From: Chinchilla lanigera
Lineage: Eukaryota; Chordata; Mammalia; Rodentia; Chinchillidae
DNA length: 64,000 nt
Direction of reading: 5' to 3'
NCBI RefSeq assembly: GCF_000276665.1
Contig: NW_004955405.1
Coordinates: forward strand, 15,784,553 to 15,848,552
Every line of letters begins with the position of its first letter. Position 1 is the stretch's first letter. The position numbers and the translations under genes are program-made. The notes below the pieces were generated by a model. The model saw only the letters and a list, made by a program, of their open reading frames with translations, did no database searches and was not told where the DNA came from. Positions 23,316 to 33,300 of this stretch are shown piece after piece.

Positions 23316-23727
23316 CAGCTAGCATCATCTGCTATGTGCTAGGCATTATGCTAGTCCAGAGATGAGCAAATAATGCCTGCTGGGGCCAAACTCAGCCTGG
23401 TTCTTGTTCTGTGCTAAGAATGATTAAGTGAATTGAAAAAAAATCCAAAGAATAGTTTCTGTGGAGGACAACCTGGAGGACCACCATGTGGAGGACCACC
23501 TGGATGGCTCTGCTTGAAAGAAGAGCATTTGGCCCTACCTTTGTGTGTTGATATGTACAGAGCTGGCTAGGACATTCTCTTAGCCTGGCAGTTGGCTTTA
23601 AGCAATGTAAATGGGTCTAGCCAAGGTGCTGATGTGTAGTCTTTAAGGCAATGTGACAGGTCAGTGATGCTCTGGCTACAGCTCCCAAGCAGTATGTGTG
23701 AGCTAGGCAGAGAGATGCCGTGCTGTC

Positions 23728-24107
23728 NNNNNNNNNNNNNNNNNNNNNNNNNNNNNNNNNNNNNNNNNNNNNNNNNNNNNNNNNNNNNNNNNNNNNNNNN
23801 NNNNNNNNNNNNNNNNNNNNNNNNNNNNNNNNNNNNNNNNNNNNNNNNNNNNNNNNNNNNNNNNNNNNNNNNNNNNNNNNNNNNNNNNNNNNNNNNNNNN
23901 NNNNNNNNNNNNNNNNNNNNNNNNNNNNNNNNNNNNNNNNNNNNNNNNNNNNNNNNNNNNNNNNNNNNNNNNNNNNNNNNNNNNNNNNNNNNNNNNNNNN
24001 NNNNNNNNNNNNNNNNNNNNNNNNNNNNNNNNNNNNNNNNNNNNNNNNNNNNNNNNNNNNNNNNNNNNNNNNNNNNNNNNNNNNNNNNNNNNNNNNNNNN
24101 NNNNNNN
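23728..24107. other. Assembly gap (380 N)
   Basis: Run of N with no sequence. It falls inside nested repeats, the usual cause of an unresolved join. Reading frames crossing it are artefacts. Confidence 0.99.
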
Positions 24108-24245
24108 GCAAGCAGCCTCTTGCTCTCCCTTACATATGCAAACTATACACTCCAGGGTGGGTGCAGCTCTCACACTCATAATCAATCAAACTCTAAAAGC
24201 CTGCCCCATGACCACATGAGGCTTTGGGGGGACACACAGACACAA
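24108..24245 (-). mobile_element. MaLR-type LTR end (antisense), cut by the gap
   Basis: 'GACCACATGAGGCTTTGGGG' and 'GACACAAACCATAACA' match the end of the MaLR-like LTR at 25820-26222 ('CACATGAGGCTTTGGGGAGG..ACAACCATACAACA'). Its other end must lie in the N gap. Confidence 0.6.
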
Positions 24246-24749
24246 ACCATAACACCCAGCTCACAGCACTCATACACTTCCCACCACTCTTGCAGTCACT
24301 CATCCTCAAGCCACGCCCCTCTTCACAAATTAATGAAACCCTGGTTCAACCCTGGGTCGAGGCCTTTGTTCTAGTTAGCTATCATTGTAGCTGCACTTAT
24401 GACCCCGTTGGCTCCCCACAACTACACATATCCTTAGTGTCTTTATTCTCGCCATGGGTTGCACTGGAAGTGGTAGATTGGAATTAACTTACTGGAACTC
24501 CAAAAACATTTCCATTAGATTACAAATATAAACTTCACTGAACCACGATGAAGTCCAGGAAGGGCTTTTTATACTGACATGTAAAAATTATAAGAAAAAT
24601 CAAACTTCAATGTCCATAAATAAAGTTTTATTAGAACACAACCATGCCCATTTGTCTACATATAGTCTATGATATTTTTGTGCAACAATGGTAGGTCTGG
24701 AGATTTCCGATAGACTGGTGTACAAAGCCTAAATTATTTACTGTTTAAT

Positions 24750-25028
24750 TTTTTTTGTTTGGGGTACTAGTACAGAACCCAGAGGTACTCCACCACTGAG
24801 CTACATTAGTAGCCCATTTGGTTTTTGTTTGTTTATTATTGCAGCACTGGGAACTAAACCCAGGGTTTTTTCACTTAGCTCTATCCCTAGCCTTTTTAAA
24901 TTTTTATTTTTTACTTTTGAGACAAGGTCTCACTAAGATACTAAGTTTTAGATGAGCTCAAACTTATGATCCCCCTGCCCCAGCCTTCCAGAGCGCTGGG
25001 ATTACAGGAATGTGCCACTACACCTGAC
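24750..25028 (-). repeat. Composite SINE (two ID-like parts plus B1-like part), antisense
   Basis: Antisense ID-like segments at about 24762-24814 ('CAGAACCCAGAGGTACTCCA', 'CCACTGAGCTAC') and 24838-24892 ('ACTGGGAACTAAACCCAGGG') precede an antisense B1-like part ('GAGACAAGGTCTCACTAAGA', 'GCGCTGGGATTACAGGAATG'). It is inserted in the hAT element. Confidence 0.75.
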
Positions 25029-25164
25029 TACACTATTTAGTCTTTTACCAAAGAAAAAAAAAGTCACCCATTCCTGGGCAAGAAGTAGGTCTGACATTAT
25101 CTCTTATCCACAGCAACTATGAATATTTATAATTTTTGGTCCTTTCCAGACCCAGGTCTTCGGA

Positions 25165-25300
25165 AAGTGGGCTGTGAAAGCAGGCTTACGCATGTGGTAA
25201 AACTGAAGCTCAGAACATCTCAGTGACCTGCACAAGGTGACAGCGGGATGAGGACTCCTGATAGTCTTTTCTTCCCAAAGCCCACATTCTTTCCACCACA
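25165..25300 (-). repeat. MIR fragment (antisense)
   Basis: 'ACTGAAGCTCAGAACATCTC', 'CAGTGACCTGCACAAGGTGA', 'CAGCGGGATGAGGACTCCTG' follow antisense MIR order (ctgaggctcagagagg..gacttgcccaaggtcac..agagccaggat). Confidence 0.75.
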
Positions 25301-25604
25301 TCACACAGCATGAAGATCGGTGATAAACATATGCATGGGAAATTTAACTCTAATGACTTCCATTTAAAATATCAGAAAAATGAAAATGAATTCTACATCA
25401 ATGATTATAATATGTAAAGAAAGAAAATATTCACTAAAATACTTTCCCACTTTCACCATTTTCTATAGTAGAAAACATTTCCTGTGCTATAAATACAATA
25501 AGATATATGAAATACAATTTTAAAGAAAGATTCTTATTTTTGTACAGTGATTCACAATTTTTAAATGCACATTTACATGTACTGTTTTATATAAAAACAT
25601 ATCA

Positions 25605-25775
25605 TTGTTAGCTTGGCAGTACCTGTATTGTTAGCTTTGTTTTGCAGACAAAGGTCAGAAAGATTAAATGGCTTGTCAAAAAGCATAAAATTAATTAGTG
25701 ACAGAGCCAAGACTTGAACTTAGATCTTCTGACTTTTAATTCAGTATTTGAGTAGTTAATATTTAATACATTCTT
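25605..25775 (-). repeat. MIR fragment (antisense)
   Basis: 'CAGAAAGATTAAATGGCTTG' and 'GTGACAGAGCCAAGACTTGA' then 'CTTAGATCTTCTGAC' are the antisense MIR core. Confidence 0.8.
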
Positions 25776-25819
25776 AATGTGCCAGGAATTGTTTTAAGTG
25801 TTTTAATTATATTAACTAT

Positions 25820-26222
25820 CTTAGTTACTTTTCTCATTACTGGAACAAAATAGCCAACATCCACAAGATAAAGGAGGAAATGTTCACTTCAGCTCATAGT
25901 TTGTAGAGGGTCCAGTCCATAGTTGGCTGGCTCCAAGGAAGGGTGGTATCACAGAGAAAGTTTATGGCATGGCAGGCAGAAGAAAGTGAGCAGCAAACAG
26001 CAACAGCCTCCCTTCTTTCTGTCCCTTTGTATGCCATATAGGCTATAAGCCTATTGATTGGTGCCACTCACATCCATGGTGGGGCTTCCATTATCCACAC
26101 CCTTAAAACCAGTATCGCACCCTTAATCCACATTCACACACCTTAATCCATCCACTTTCAATATTCCCCACCTATGAGCACATGAGGCTTTGGGGAGGCA
26201 TCTAGATACAACCATACAACAT
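25820..26222 (-). mobile_element. MaLR-type solo LTR (antisense)
   Basis: Starts 'CTTAGTTACTTTTCTCATTA' and runs through 'GGAACAAAATAGCCAACATC' to 'GAGGCATCTAGATACAACCA'. This is the antisense layout of rodent-expanded MaLR LTRs (ttagttactttctat..gctgtgacaaaatacc ... acacattcaaaccat). No internal region flanks it. Confidence 0.7.
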
Positions 26223-26264
26223 TAATTTAAATTTAAATTTTACATTGACATTGTGAAAAATGTG

Positions 26265-26395
26265 GTATCAATGTTCTTATTTTACAGATGAAAGAAAATG
26301 AGGGACAGAATGATCTAGTTGCTTGCTTAAGATCGTAAAGCTTGTAATCAGTGGTGGAGCCAGTTCTAAACCAGAATCTGATTCTAAAAACAATC
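26265..26395 (-). repeat. MIR fragment (antisense)
   Basis: 'TTATTTTACAGATGAAAGAA', 'GCTTGCTTAAGATCGTAAAG', 'GGTGGAGCCAGTTCTAAACC'. Confidence 0.85.
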
Positions 26396-27060
26396 ACTCA
26401 GTACTACAAACTCTACTTCTTCCCTGGGCACCTGACACAGCATCACAGGTACAACTATTGGCCAGTTGCAAACTCTCATTGACTGAATAACAATAGTAAG
26501 AGTTGTGATCAAAATTTGGAGTTTCCTGAGTGAGAGTTTCTCTGAGCAAAGGTGTTGGTAGTAGATCTTTCTGATGATAGTTTTTCCCCTGAATTTGATG
26601 CAGGTCACAAGTACAAGTGTATGGATTTTCTAGTTGTATTGTCTGCTTTTAACTAAGTAATTCTCTCAAAAGTATCTCTGAAAGGAGTCTATGGGTGGTG
26701 AATAACTTATATTTCCATATATTAATAACTCAAGCACAATCAACAAGATGGCAGAGTAACAGCTTGTGAATTAAGGGTGAATCCTTCTCCACCAACACAG
26801 ACAAATACGACTGATAATCTAAACAGACCTACCATGTAGTTTCATTGCTGTCTTTATAAATATAATTAATAATATATAAAATGATATAAAATAATCCAAA
26901 CAGTAGAAGACTGTTGATGTATTATGCAAAGTAAAGCTGAACCCTTGGGTCGGGAGTTGTGTCATTGAGTTCAATAATATCGGAAATGTTCAGACACTTA
27001 AATGCTTGCAGCTTGTTCATATTATCTGTGTCTTTGTTTTGTTGTGCAAGTGTTACAAAT
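26396..27060. other. Unassigned sequence
   Basis: No exon, RNA gene or named repeat recognised in this AT-rich stretch. Confidence 0.4.
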
Positions 27061-27067
27061 AAGCTGG

Positions 27068-27168
27068 GGTTTTTGTTTTTGTTTTTGTTTTTTTGGTACT
27101 GGGAATTGCACTCAGGACCTTGTGCTTGCCAGGCAGGCACTTATGCCACTGAGCTATATCCCCGGCCC
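27068..27168 (-). repeat. ID-type SINE (antisense)
   Basis: TTTTTG tail, 'GGTACTGGGAATTGCACTCA' (B box), 'CTTGCCAGGCAGGCACTTAT', 'CCACTGAGCTATATCCCCGG' (A box). Probable flanking duplication 'AAGCTGGGG' / 'AAGCTCGGT'. Confidence 0.92.
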
Positions 27169-27304
27169 AAGCTCGGTGTTATAAGCAACTCCTTGGAAGT
27201 TCTTTGCATTCATTCTAAATCATTATGGTTACAGATATAACATGCATTCATTCTTGAAAGTTTAGAAAATACACACAAGCACAAAGAAGAAAATAAAAAT
27301 TCTG

Positions 27305-27475
27305 AACAGAATATGGTCCAAGGAGCAATCATTGTCACATCAAAATCAGTTGGAAATATAGATGTTTGGACCCAACCACGATCTAACAAATACAAAATTC
27401 AAGAGGTGGAATTAAAGAACCTGCATTCAAACAAGTCCTCTAGGTGATTTTGTTCATTGTTTGAGAACTCCATAC
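27305..27475 (+). repeat. MER5A-like hAT-Charlie element
   Basis: 'ATGGTCCAAGGAGCAATCAT', 'AAATCAGTTGGAAATATAGA', 'GAACCTGCATTCAAACAAGT', 'CCTCTAGGTGATTTTG' and 'TTGAGAACTCCAT' follow MER5A order (agcatcac..gttagaaat..ctgcattttaacaag..ccaggtgat..gagaa). Confidence 0.75.
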
Positions 27476-27584
27476 TTCACAGGTCTAGAACAGTTAAATT
27501 AGAAGTGACTGGAATAATAGGTACACCTTTCTCAGTACTCAAAGGTAATTAGTACCAGATAAAGTCTGTTTAAAGTGAGTCTTT

Positions 27585-27795
27585 TGAATAATCCAGAAAA
27601 AATAAAAGAATTTTTAACAAGAGGGATGACTCGAACATAGAAGGGAAATTTTTAGCGTAGAAGAAAAGGGTGGGGGGGAGGGGAAAGGAGTTAAGGGCGA
27701 GGTGCTCAAGGTCTGTTACATGCATATACAAACATGCCAAGGCAAAATCCACTGTTCTATATAACTAATATGCACTAATAAAAATAATGAAGTGA
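27585..27795 (+). repeat. L1 3'UTR fragment
   Basis: G-rich tract 'GGTGGGGGGGAGGGGAAAGG', then 'TACATGCATATACAAACATG', 'CCAAGGCAAAATCCACTGTT' and 'ACTAATATGCACTAATAAAA'. This is the layout of rodent L1 3'UTRs (G-rich polypurine tract followed by a short 3' end). Confidence 0.65.
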
Positions 27796-27814
27796 ATCTA
27801 ATTAATACTGCCAT

Positions 27815-27985
27815 GTTTGAGTCTTATTACTCAAAACAAAGACCAGAGACCAACAGAATTCACATTCTTGGGAGCTTGTTAGGAATGCAGAATCTAGGGT
27901 CCCTTCCCTGACCTAATTAAATCAGAATGCGCATTTTAACAAGATTTCTAGGGGATCCCTATGCACCTTAACACGTGAAAATCTT
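27815..27985 (+). repeat. MER5A-like hAT-Charlie element
   Basis: 'TTGGGAGCTTGTTAGGAATG', 'CAGAATCTAGGGTCCCTTCC', 'TAAATCAGAATGCGCATTTT', 'AACAAGATTTCTAGGGGATC' match MER5A closely. Confidence 0.88.
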
Positions 27986-28750
27986 GGTTACAGAAAGCAA
28001 TTTTCAAAGTATTCCATGGGGAATTAATTTTTAGAATGATATTTTGATATTTCTTTTGGACAAAATTGTATGATAGTGAAATACAATGTCTTTCACCTCT
28101 CTATGTTCAGCTTTTGTAGTACTATCATCACTTTTGTGGCACAGATAATTTCAGGGCTCTGTTATTTCTCAGAGGGCTTCTTTTCGTCTTGTATAATCAA
28201 ATCCTTCTTTATGAAGTAGGAATCATCTTCCCTGTTTATTTCTTAGCAGCTACTCCGCTCTGACACCTCAGTTGTCAATGACTTTTGAACACCCCATAGT
28301 TTTCCAGCATTGTATCCATGAAACACATCTTGTTTTCAAAAACTCAAAATCCACTTCAGGTTAATTTCCATTACATTTGCGCATATTTACATCCAACATT
28401 CCGGAGCAGCTTCTTGACAAGCTCGGCGCTGACAGGATGGGTGGGCAGGGAAGCAGTGTTGAACTGGAAGATGTTTGCACAGGAGCTAATTTTATCAGTG
28501 GCCTGGTCGTTAAAATATGTCTATGTTATGATAACTATCTGCTTTCTTAGGTAACATAACTGGGCAAGTAAGCTAATGAAAATCCAGATAGCACTGACCT
28601 AATACTAACAGTGTTTATTGCTAGGCAATAAGAGTCCAGGCAATTTTTATTTTCTTTCTTTGTGCTTACTGCCAACTTCTTAACTTTCTAGAATGAATAT
28701 ATATTATTTCTGCTATCAGGAAAAGAAAACTGTGAACCATTTCTAAAATT
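27986..28750. other. Unassigned sequence
   Basis: No recognised feature; the 78-codon frame at 28318-28554 has no motif. Confidence 0.4.
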
Positions 28751-28754
28751 GAAA

Positions 28755-28880
28755 TACCACCAGATATGGTGGTACACGCCTATAATCCCAGCACTTGGGA
28801 AGCTGAGGCAGGAGGATCCCCATGAGTTCAAGGCCAGACTAAATTATATAGCAAAACCCTGTCTCAAAAAAAAAAAAATT
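28755..28880 (+). repeat. B1 SINE, short
   Basis: 'ACCAGATATGGTGGTACACG', 'CCTATAATCCCAGCACTTGG', 'CTGTCTCAAAAAAAAA'. It lacks the internal 29-bp duplication seen in the other copies, so it is an older or deleted form. Confidence 0.88.
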
Positions 28881-29521
28881 GACATATAATTTACATTTAA
28901 TAAAATGCACAGAGATGCAAGGGTTCAGAATTTCAACAGTTGTATACATTGGTGTAAGCTGCATTCCCAACAGCTTATGAAGCATTCCATCAACCAAATG
29001 ATTTCTTTGTACCCTTCAAAACCAGAAAGTAACCTAACACAGCATTCCTCCTGTAATACACACACAGGCCTCCAGGGCTTTCTCAGCTCTCCCGCGGTTT
29101 CACTGTGTTAGCAAATGTGCATTTTCATTGATCTCAAGCAGAAAATTTAGGTATACAAAGGAATCAGTGGTGCAGTCTACATTTCTTTTCATATATCCCT
29201 GTGTATTTCTAATTCATACTGTGAGCAGAAAAAAAGGAGAACCTTTTCCTCTCATAACACCCCTCCCCCACACCTTCTTATTCCTCTTTTTCCTTCCTGC
29301 TTTGACAAAGCTCCTGTGCGGCCAGCAGAAGATTCTATTAATATGAAAGCTTTATCCTTGCAAAGGCAGACAAAAGGCTCCAGAGAGACAGAGGTTGAAC
29401 CCCGCTACCCCACGCTATGCCCCCTCTCACCCACGCTTGCACTGTCTCATCTTATTTCTTATTGCTCTGGTTCAGGCTCCTGACAAAACCAGTAAACATA
29501 ATGCTGATTACAGTATAATTA

Positions 29522-29625
29522 AGAGGCTAGAGATGTAGTTCAGTGGTAGAGTTTTTGCCTAAGACTCAAGGCTCTGGGCTTGATCCCAGGACAGCAAAAC
29601 TAAATAAGTAAAATAAACAAAAAAT
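29522..29625 (+). repeat. Old ID-type SINE
   Basis: 'GAGGCTAGAGATGTAGTTCA', 'GTGGTAGAGTTTTTGCCTAA', 'GGGCTTGATCCCAGGACAGC' then an A-rich tail. Confidence 0.75.
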
Positions 29626-29637
29626 AATTAAGTTCAA

Positions 29638-29785
29638 CATGCCTGGCGTGGTGGCGCATGCCTGTAATCCCAGCACTCAGTAGGCTGGAGGATTGTTGTG
29701 AGTTCGAGACCAGCCTGGGTTACAAAGTGAGCTCAAGGCCAGGCTGAACTGCATAGCGAGACCCTGTCTCAAAAAGACTAATAAT
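29638..29785 (+). repeat. B1 SINE with ATA-repeat tail
   Basis: 'GCCTGGCGTGGTGGCGCATG', 'GAGTTCGAGACCAGCCTGGG', 'GAGACCCTGTCTCAAAAAGA'. A dozen bases near 29682 are missing. Flanks resemble a duplication ('AATTAAGTTCAA' / 'AACTAAGTTCAA'). Confidence 0.92.
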
Positions 29786-29815
29786 AATAATAATAATGAT
29801 AATAATAATAATAAC
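29780..29815. repeat. (AAT)n microsatellite
   Basis: About 11 AAT/GAT units directly at the B1 tail, so likely grown from it. Confidence 0.95.
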
Positions 29816-29919
29816 TAAGTTCAAAACACACAAAGAACTTTCATAAAGCTTATCTAATTTTGTTTAACTTCACCTCCTTGAGTTCCATGGGGGAAAACTA
29901 GTATTTATTTATTCATCTA

Positions 29920-30325
29920 CTCATTCTTTTTCCATTCACAGAAAGCATGGATTTAGGTATATTTATAGGTGCTATGTGCCAGGCAAAATACTAACAAAAC
30001 TAAGAAACAGCAACACTGAGTAACAATGGGGAAAAAGGAATAATCTTGCCAGGCATAGTGGTGCATGCCTGTAATCCCAGCACTTGGGAGGCTGAGGCAG
30101 GAGGATCATTGCAAGTTCAAGGCCAGCCTGAGCTACAAAGTGAGCTCAAGACCAACCTGAACTGCATAGCAAGACTCTGTCTGAAAGAGACAAACAAAAC
30201 AAAACAAAACAGGAGTAGTCTTTCTCCAAACTTATTGTCTAGTGGGGGAAACATAGGAGTAAATAGGTGAATATAATTCAGAACATACTAATTTATGTAT
30301 GTATGAGTGCTTTGAACCCAGGTTA
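29920..30325 (-). repeat. L2 LINE fragment (antisense), split by a B1
   Basis: 'GTGCTATGTGCCAGGCAAAA', 'AAACAGCAACACTGAG' on the left and 'CCAAACTTATTGTCTAGTGG' on the right continue the antisense L2 3' end (gcctactatgtgccaggcac..acagcagtgaac..gagcttacattctagtggg). Confidence 0.8.
30047..30210 (+). repeat. B1 SINE inside L2
   Basis: 'GCCAGGCATAGTGGTGCATG', 'CAGCCTGAGCTACAAAGTGA', 'AAGACTCTGTCTGAAAGAG', (CAAAA)n tail. Flanks 'GGAATAATCTT' / 'GGAGTAGTCTT' are the target-site duplication. Confidence 0.93.
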
Positions 30326-30329
30326 ATTA

Positions 30330-30665
30330 TACTAATGAAAAACTGGAAACTATCTTGCAATAGGAAAGTGTTAAATTGTTGCACAGCTGCTTGATGGAAT
30401 GTTTTACAACCATTAAAAGGAACTTTTTGGAAGATATTTCCAGAGATATATTCATAATATAATTTAAACTAAATATCCAGAGAGAGAGGTGGAGGGGGAG
30501 AAGAGATCTAGAATACTAACTAGAAGAAATATATTAAAAAATTAAAAGGATATATCTCTGTAAGATGGGATTTTCCTCCTTTACATGTTTCTATATTTTC
30601 TTAATTTCTTATGACAAATACGGTACTTTTACAATCAAATAAAAATACATGTGAAAAATATAAGA
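30330..30665 (+). repeat. Old L1 (L1M-type) 3'-end fragment
   Basis: 'GTTGCACAGCTGCTTGATGG', 'GAATGTTTTACAACCATTAA', 'TTTCCAGAGATATATTCATA' follow the tail of ORF2 and start of the 3'UTR in old L1s (atggtacatccatacaatggaatactatgcagccattaaaa). Confidence 0.6.
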
Positions 30666-30894
30666 TTATTTTAAGTATGCCAACATCCTAGCCAGCACCT
30701 ACTAATGGTAATATAATATTTATTCTCAAATGCACCTTGGGTTAAGAATGTATATTTCTAATGAAATTTTAAATTTTAAACTGCTTTCTTGTACTTTTCT
30801 TTTAAGATGTAAATTATAATTATCTTTATGGGGGTTCAAAATCTAATATTTACAGAAGCTATTTAAATGTGCTATTATACATTATTTCATTTAA

Positions 30895-31000
30895 TGTAGA
30901 AAGTAATCCTGCAAGGTTTGTTTTACCCCTTTTTCAGAGGGCAGCCAAGGCTCAGGGATGTTAAGAAATGTAAGCAAAATTAGTGGTGGTGGGTAGTGTG
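30895..31000 (-). repeat. MIR fragment (antisense)
   Basis: 'AATCCTGCAAGGTTTGTTTT', 'CAGCCAAGGCTCAGGGATGT', 'TAAGAAATG' is the antisense MIR 3' half. Confidence 0.75.
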
Positions 31001-31031
31001 AAATTTATCAGAATCAAAATGGAGTCACTAC

Positions 31032-31119
31032 ACTGGGGATTTAGCTCAGCGGCACAGCTCCTGCCTTGCAGGCATGAAGTCCCGAGTTTGATTCCTGGTA
31101 CCAAAAAAAAAAAAAAAAG
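31032..31119 (+). repeat. ID-type SINE
   Basis: 'CTGGGGATTTAGCTCAGCGG', 'CAGCTCCTGCCTTGCAGGCA', 'GAGTTTGATTCCTGGTACC', 16-A tail. Flanks 'GGAGTCACT' / 'GGAGTCATT'. The middle is diverged where others read 'CTGGCAAGCG'. Confidence 0.93.
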
Positions 31120-31299
31120 GAGTCATTTGTGCTGACATAACACACACACACAAGAAATAAATAAAGCCTGAAAGTTATAAAGAAAGAGTCTTTACTCTTG
31201 ATTGCCTAAGGGTAACTACCACAAACTCTGCTAGAATCTTGACATTACACAAAGACCACTGCAACCTTATGTGAAAGTACTTCTGCGAGGACATCTGCC

Positions 31300-31640
31300 C
31301 TACACTTGTCTGTGCAACCTCAGACTGACCATACCCTCGTCATTCATCACTGGGACCAAAGATAATTGTTTCCAAATATCTTGTGGAATCATCCTTAAAC
31401 CCTTCTCTCTGGCTCAACCTCTTTCAGTATGCCCCTAATGTACCATACCACATATATTCCTCACTGCAAGGCTCTCTGTGAGGGTCTTTGGTTGTGCCAT
31501 TCCAGTTGCCTTGATACCCTGAATTAACTGAAAACATTTACCTTTCATGGCCATCTTGACCTTAGGGAAGAGCCAGAAGTCGCACAGTGCCGGATCCAGT
31601 GCATAAGATGGATGAAGTGACATCAGATTTTACAAACCCG
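31300..31640 (-). pseudogene. Tc1/mariner-type transposase C-terminal fossil
   Basis: A minus-strand frame of 62 codons (31435-31623) carries a peptide in which 'LDPALCDFWLFPKVKMAMKG' matches the conserved 'SPDLAPCDFWLFPKLK..LKG' segment around the last catalytic Asp of mariner-superfamily transposases. Just beyond, 'IQGIKATGMAQPKTLTE' continues with the expected spacing to the C-terminus, but the frame ends early. The enzyme would cut and rejoin DNA at the element's terminal repeats. The rest of the gene is not readable in any frame and the terminal repeats were not found. A dead fragment. Confidence 0.75.
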
Positions 31641-31959
31641 CCTTTGCATTCGATGGCACTCAGCAGCAGCAGTCACAGTTTTAAATCACACCTCACAGAA
31701 AAGAGGACTCCTAAAACTGCTTCAGAGAGCGCCAAGAATAATGGGTCAAATGTATTCAAAGGGAGAGTATTTTGAGTAGCGTTAATTGGAATGTGACTCT
31801 TCCTGCAATAATTTTTTGAAATTTAAACATTCACCATATATTTTGATCACACCAGGTATATAAGCTATTCGCCTCAGCTAGTGGACTCCAAAACACATGT
31901 AAACCCAGTTTAACAGACAGATTGCAAGTGTGGGTTGTGGCAGGATTATTCTCTTCTGG

Positions 31960-32145
31960 TCTTCAAACTATTCTTCAAAGGCAAGGGGACAAAGAGGGGA
32001 GGAAGGGGGAGAGAGGAGGGGAGGAAATGCAAAGGAATTAAGATGTGTTATATACATGAGTAAGGTAATCCTCATGGGTAAGGTAAGCATTATATACAGC
32101 AACATGTAATAAGAACGATTAAAAAATTTTTTTAAAAAAACCCTG
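31960..32145 (+). repeat. L1 3'UTR-like fragment
   Basis: G/A-rich tract 'AGAGGGGAGGAAGGGGGAGA' followed by AT-rich 3' end and a final A/T run. Similar in layout to the L1 3' end at 27.6 kb. Confidence 0.45.
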
Positions 32146-32948
32146 CCAGCCACCTCTGGGTCCACTTACTAGTACAGAGGGATCTTGTATGTTGTCCTGG
32201 GTTGCCCCTTGGTCGGTCAAATCATCTCTTCTGAGAACCTCTACTACATAAATATGGTTCAAACTTCAATTACACTGTTCATCCACAGATGCCTGCTTCT
32301 ATTCTTATGGAGCAACTAGTCATTTATAATTGGACGTTAAACAAGATTGAAGCTCACTCACTCCATGGCTAATGTACCTCAACTACTGAGCATATTTCCT
32401 GTGAGATTTGTTCTCATTATTCTCCTTCTCTTTAGGCAAATGGGAAAAAAAGGAAGGCAATAAACTGTGTCCTTTTGCATACTTCGATCGTCTCTTTATT
32501 TTAACTGTACAAAAACTGTGCCTAATACTATTTATATGCCAATGTGCCTGAGGACCTTCAATAAGCAGAGATGTTTGAACTAGAATAATGTTAAACATAT
32601 ATGTTCTCAAATTTATTTTCACTATTGCTTCTCAGAATTGTGAAAAATTTTCTTTTTTTAAAATTGTTGTTTCTTTTTTAAAGTTTGAAAAAATACTTAT
32701 TACAGTAAAAAAACAGATGGCCATTAATTCCCTTCAAAATACTCCTCTTTGCTTTGAACATACTTATTCTACTGTTCTTGCACTTTTTTTTTTTTTGCCT
32801 CTATTAGTATATGCTTGTAGTACATAATGATTACATTCACAGTAGGGGATTGGTATATGTACATAACATATTTCAGTTCCCTTCTTCCCCGCCCGTCCAC
32901 TCCATCTCCCTTTTATTTGTCCAGCATCAGATTCACTTATTTACTCTT

Positions 32949-33059
32949 TTTTTTTTTTTTTTTTTTTTTTGGTTTTTTTTTCTGGTACCAGGAATTGAAC
33001 TCACAACCTCGCACTTGCCAGGCAGGCACTGTGCCGCTGCACTAAATCCCCATCCCCCC
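32949..33059 (-). repeat. ID-type SINE (antisense) inside L1
   Basis: T-rich tail, 'GGTACCAGGAATTGAACTCA', 'CTTGCCAGGCAGGCACTGTG', 'CTGCACTAAATCCCC'. Flanking duplication 'ACTTATTTACTCTT' (32935-32948) / 'ATTTATTTACTCTT' (33060-33073). Confidence 0.94.
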
Positions 33060-33255
33060 ATTTATTTACTCTTATAAGAGCTTATAAACTTATCATATAT
33101 ACAGATGGAAAACCAGACTAATAGGCCAAACAACATATGAAACATGTAAGACAGTTGTACTAAGGAACACTTTTAGACACACTATCTGCACTGGATTAAA
33201 ATCCCTTTTTTTTTCTCTTTTTTCCTATTAACTATTTTTTATTTTGCACTTTACA

Positions 33256-33300
33256 TATATATATATATATATATATATAGATAGATAGATATATATATGT
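33256..33300. repeat. (TA)n / (GATA) microsatellite
   Basis: About 12 TA units, then three GATA-like units and TA again, in the L1 3'UTR. Confidence 0.97.

Larger units (their letters stand above)
23460..24575 (+). mobile_element. Endogenous-retrovirus-type LTR, copy 2, interrupted and gapped
   Basis: Starts near 'TGTGGAGGACAACCTGG' and shows a short direct repeat of 'TGGAGGACCACC' in its first 60 bp. It parallels copy 1 up to the N gap, then resumes at about 24246 with 'CCCAGCTCACAGCACTCA' and continues through 'AGGCCTTTGTTCTAG' and 'TTAGTGTCTTTATTCTCGCC' to 'ACAAATATAAACTTC'. The part equivalent to copy 1 positions about 17320-17500 is missing or hidden in the gap. Confidence 0.7.
23356..25077. 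mobile_element. hAT-Charlie-type non-autonomous DNA transposon, split by insertions
   Basis: Left end at 23356-23440 ('GAGATGAGCAAATAATGCCT' and 'GGGGCCAAACTCAGCCTGG'). The middle resumes at about 24565-24745 ('AATAAAGTTTTATTAGAACA', 'CATGCCCATTTGTCTACATA', 'CTAAATTATTTACTG'). The right end is at about 25029-25077 ('CTATTTAGTCTTTTACCAAA', 'AAGTCACCCATTCCTG'). Together these follow the mammalian element with CAGGGGT-type ends. An LTR and a composite SINE sit inside. Subfamily not named. Confidence 0.7.

Noticed and set aside
23617..24374. Long open frames (153-236 codons) around 23.6-24.4 kb on both strands
   Set aside because: They consist mostly of N (the assembly gap), so the length is meaningless.
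17005..24575. The inverted LTRs as the two LTRs of one provirus
   Set aside because: LTRs of one provirus must be in the same orientation; these are inverted, and no gag/pol/env-like frame lies between them.
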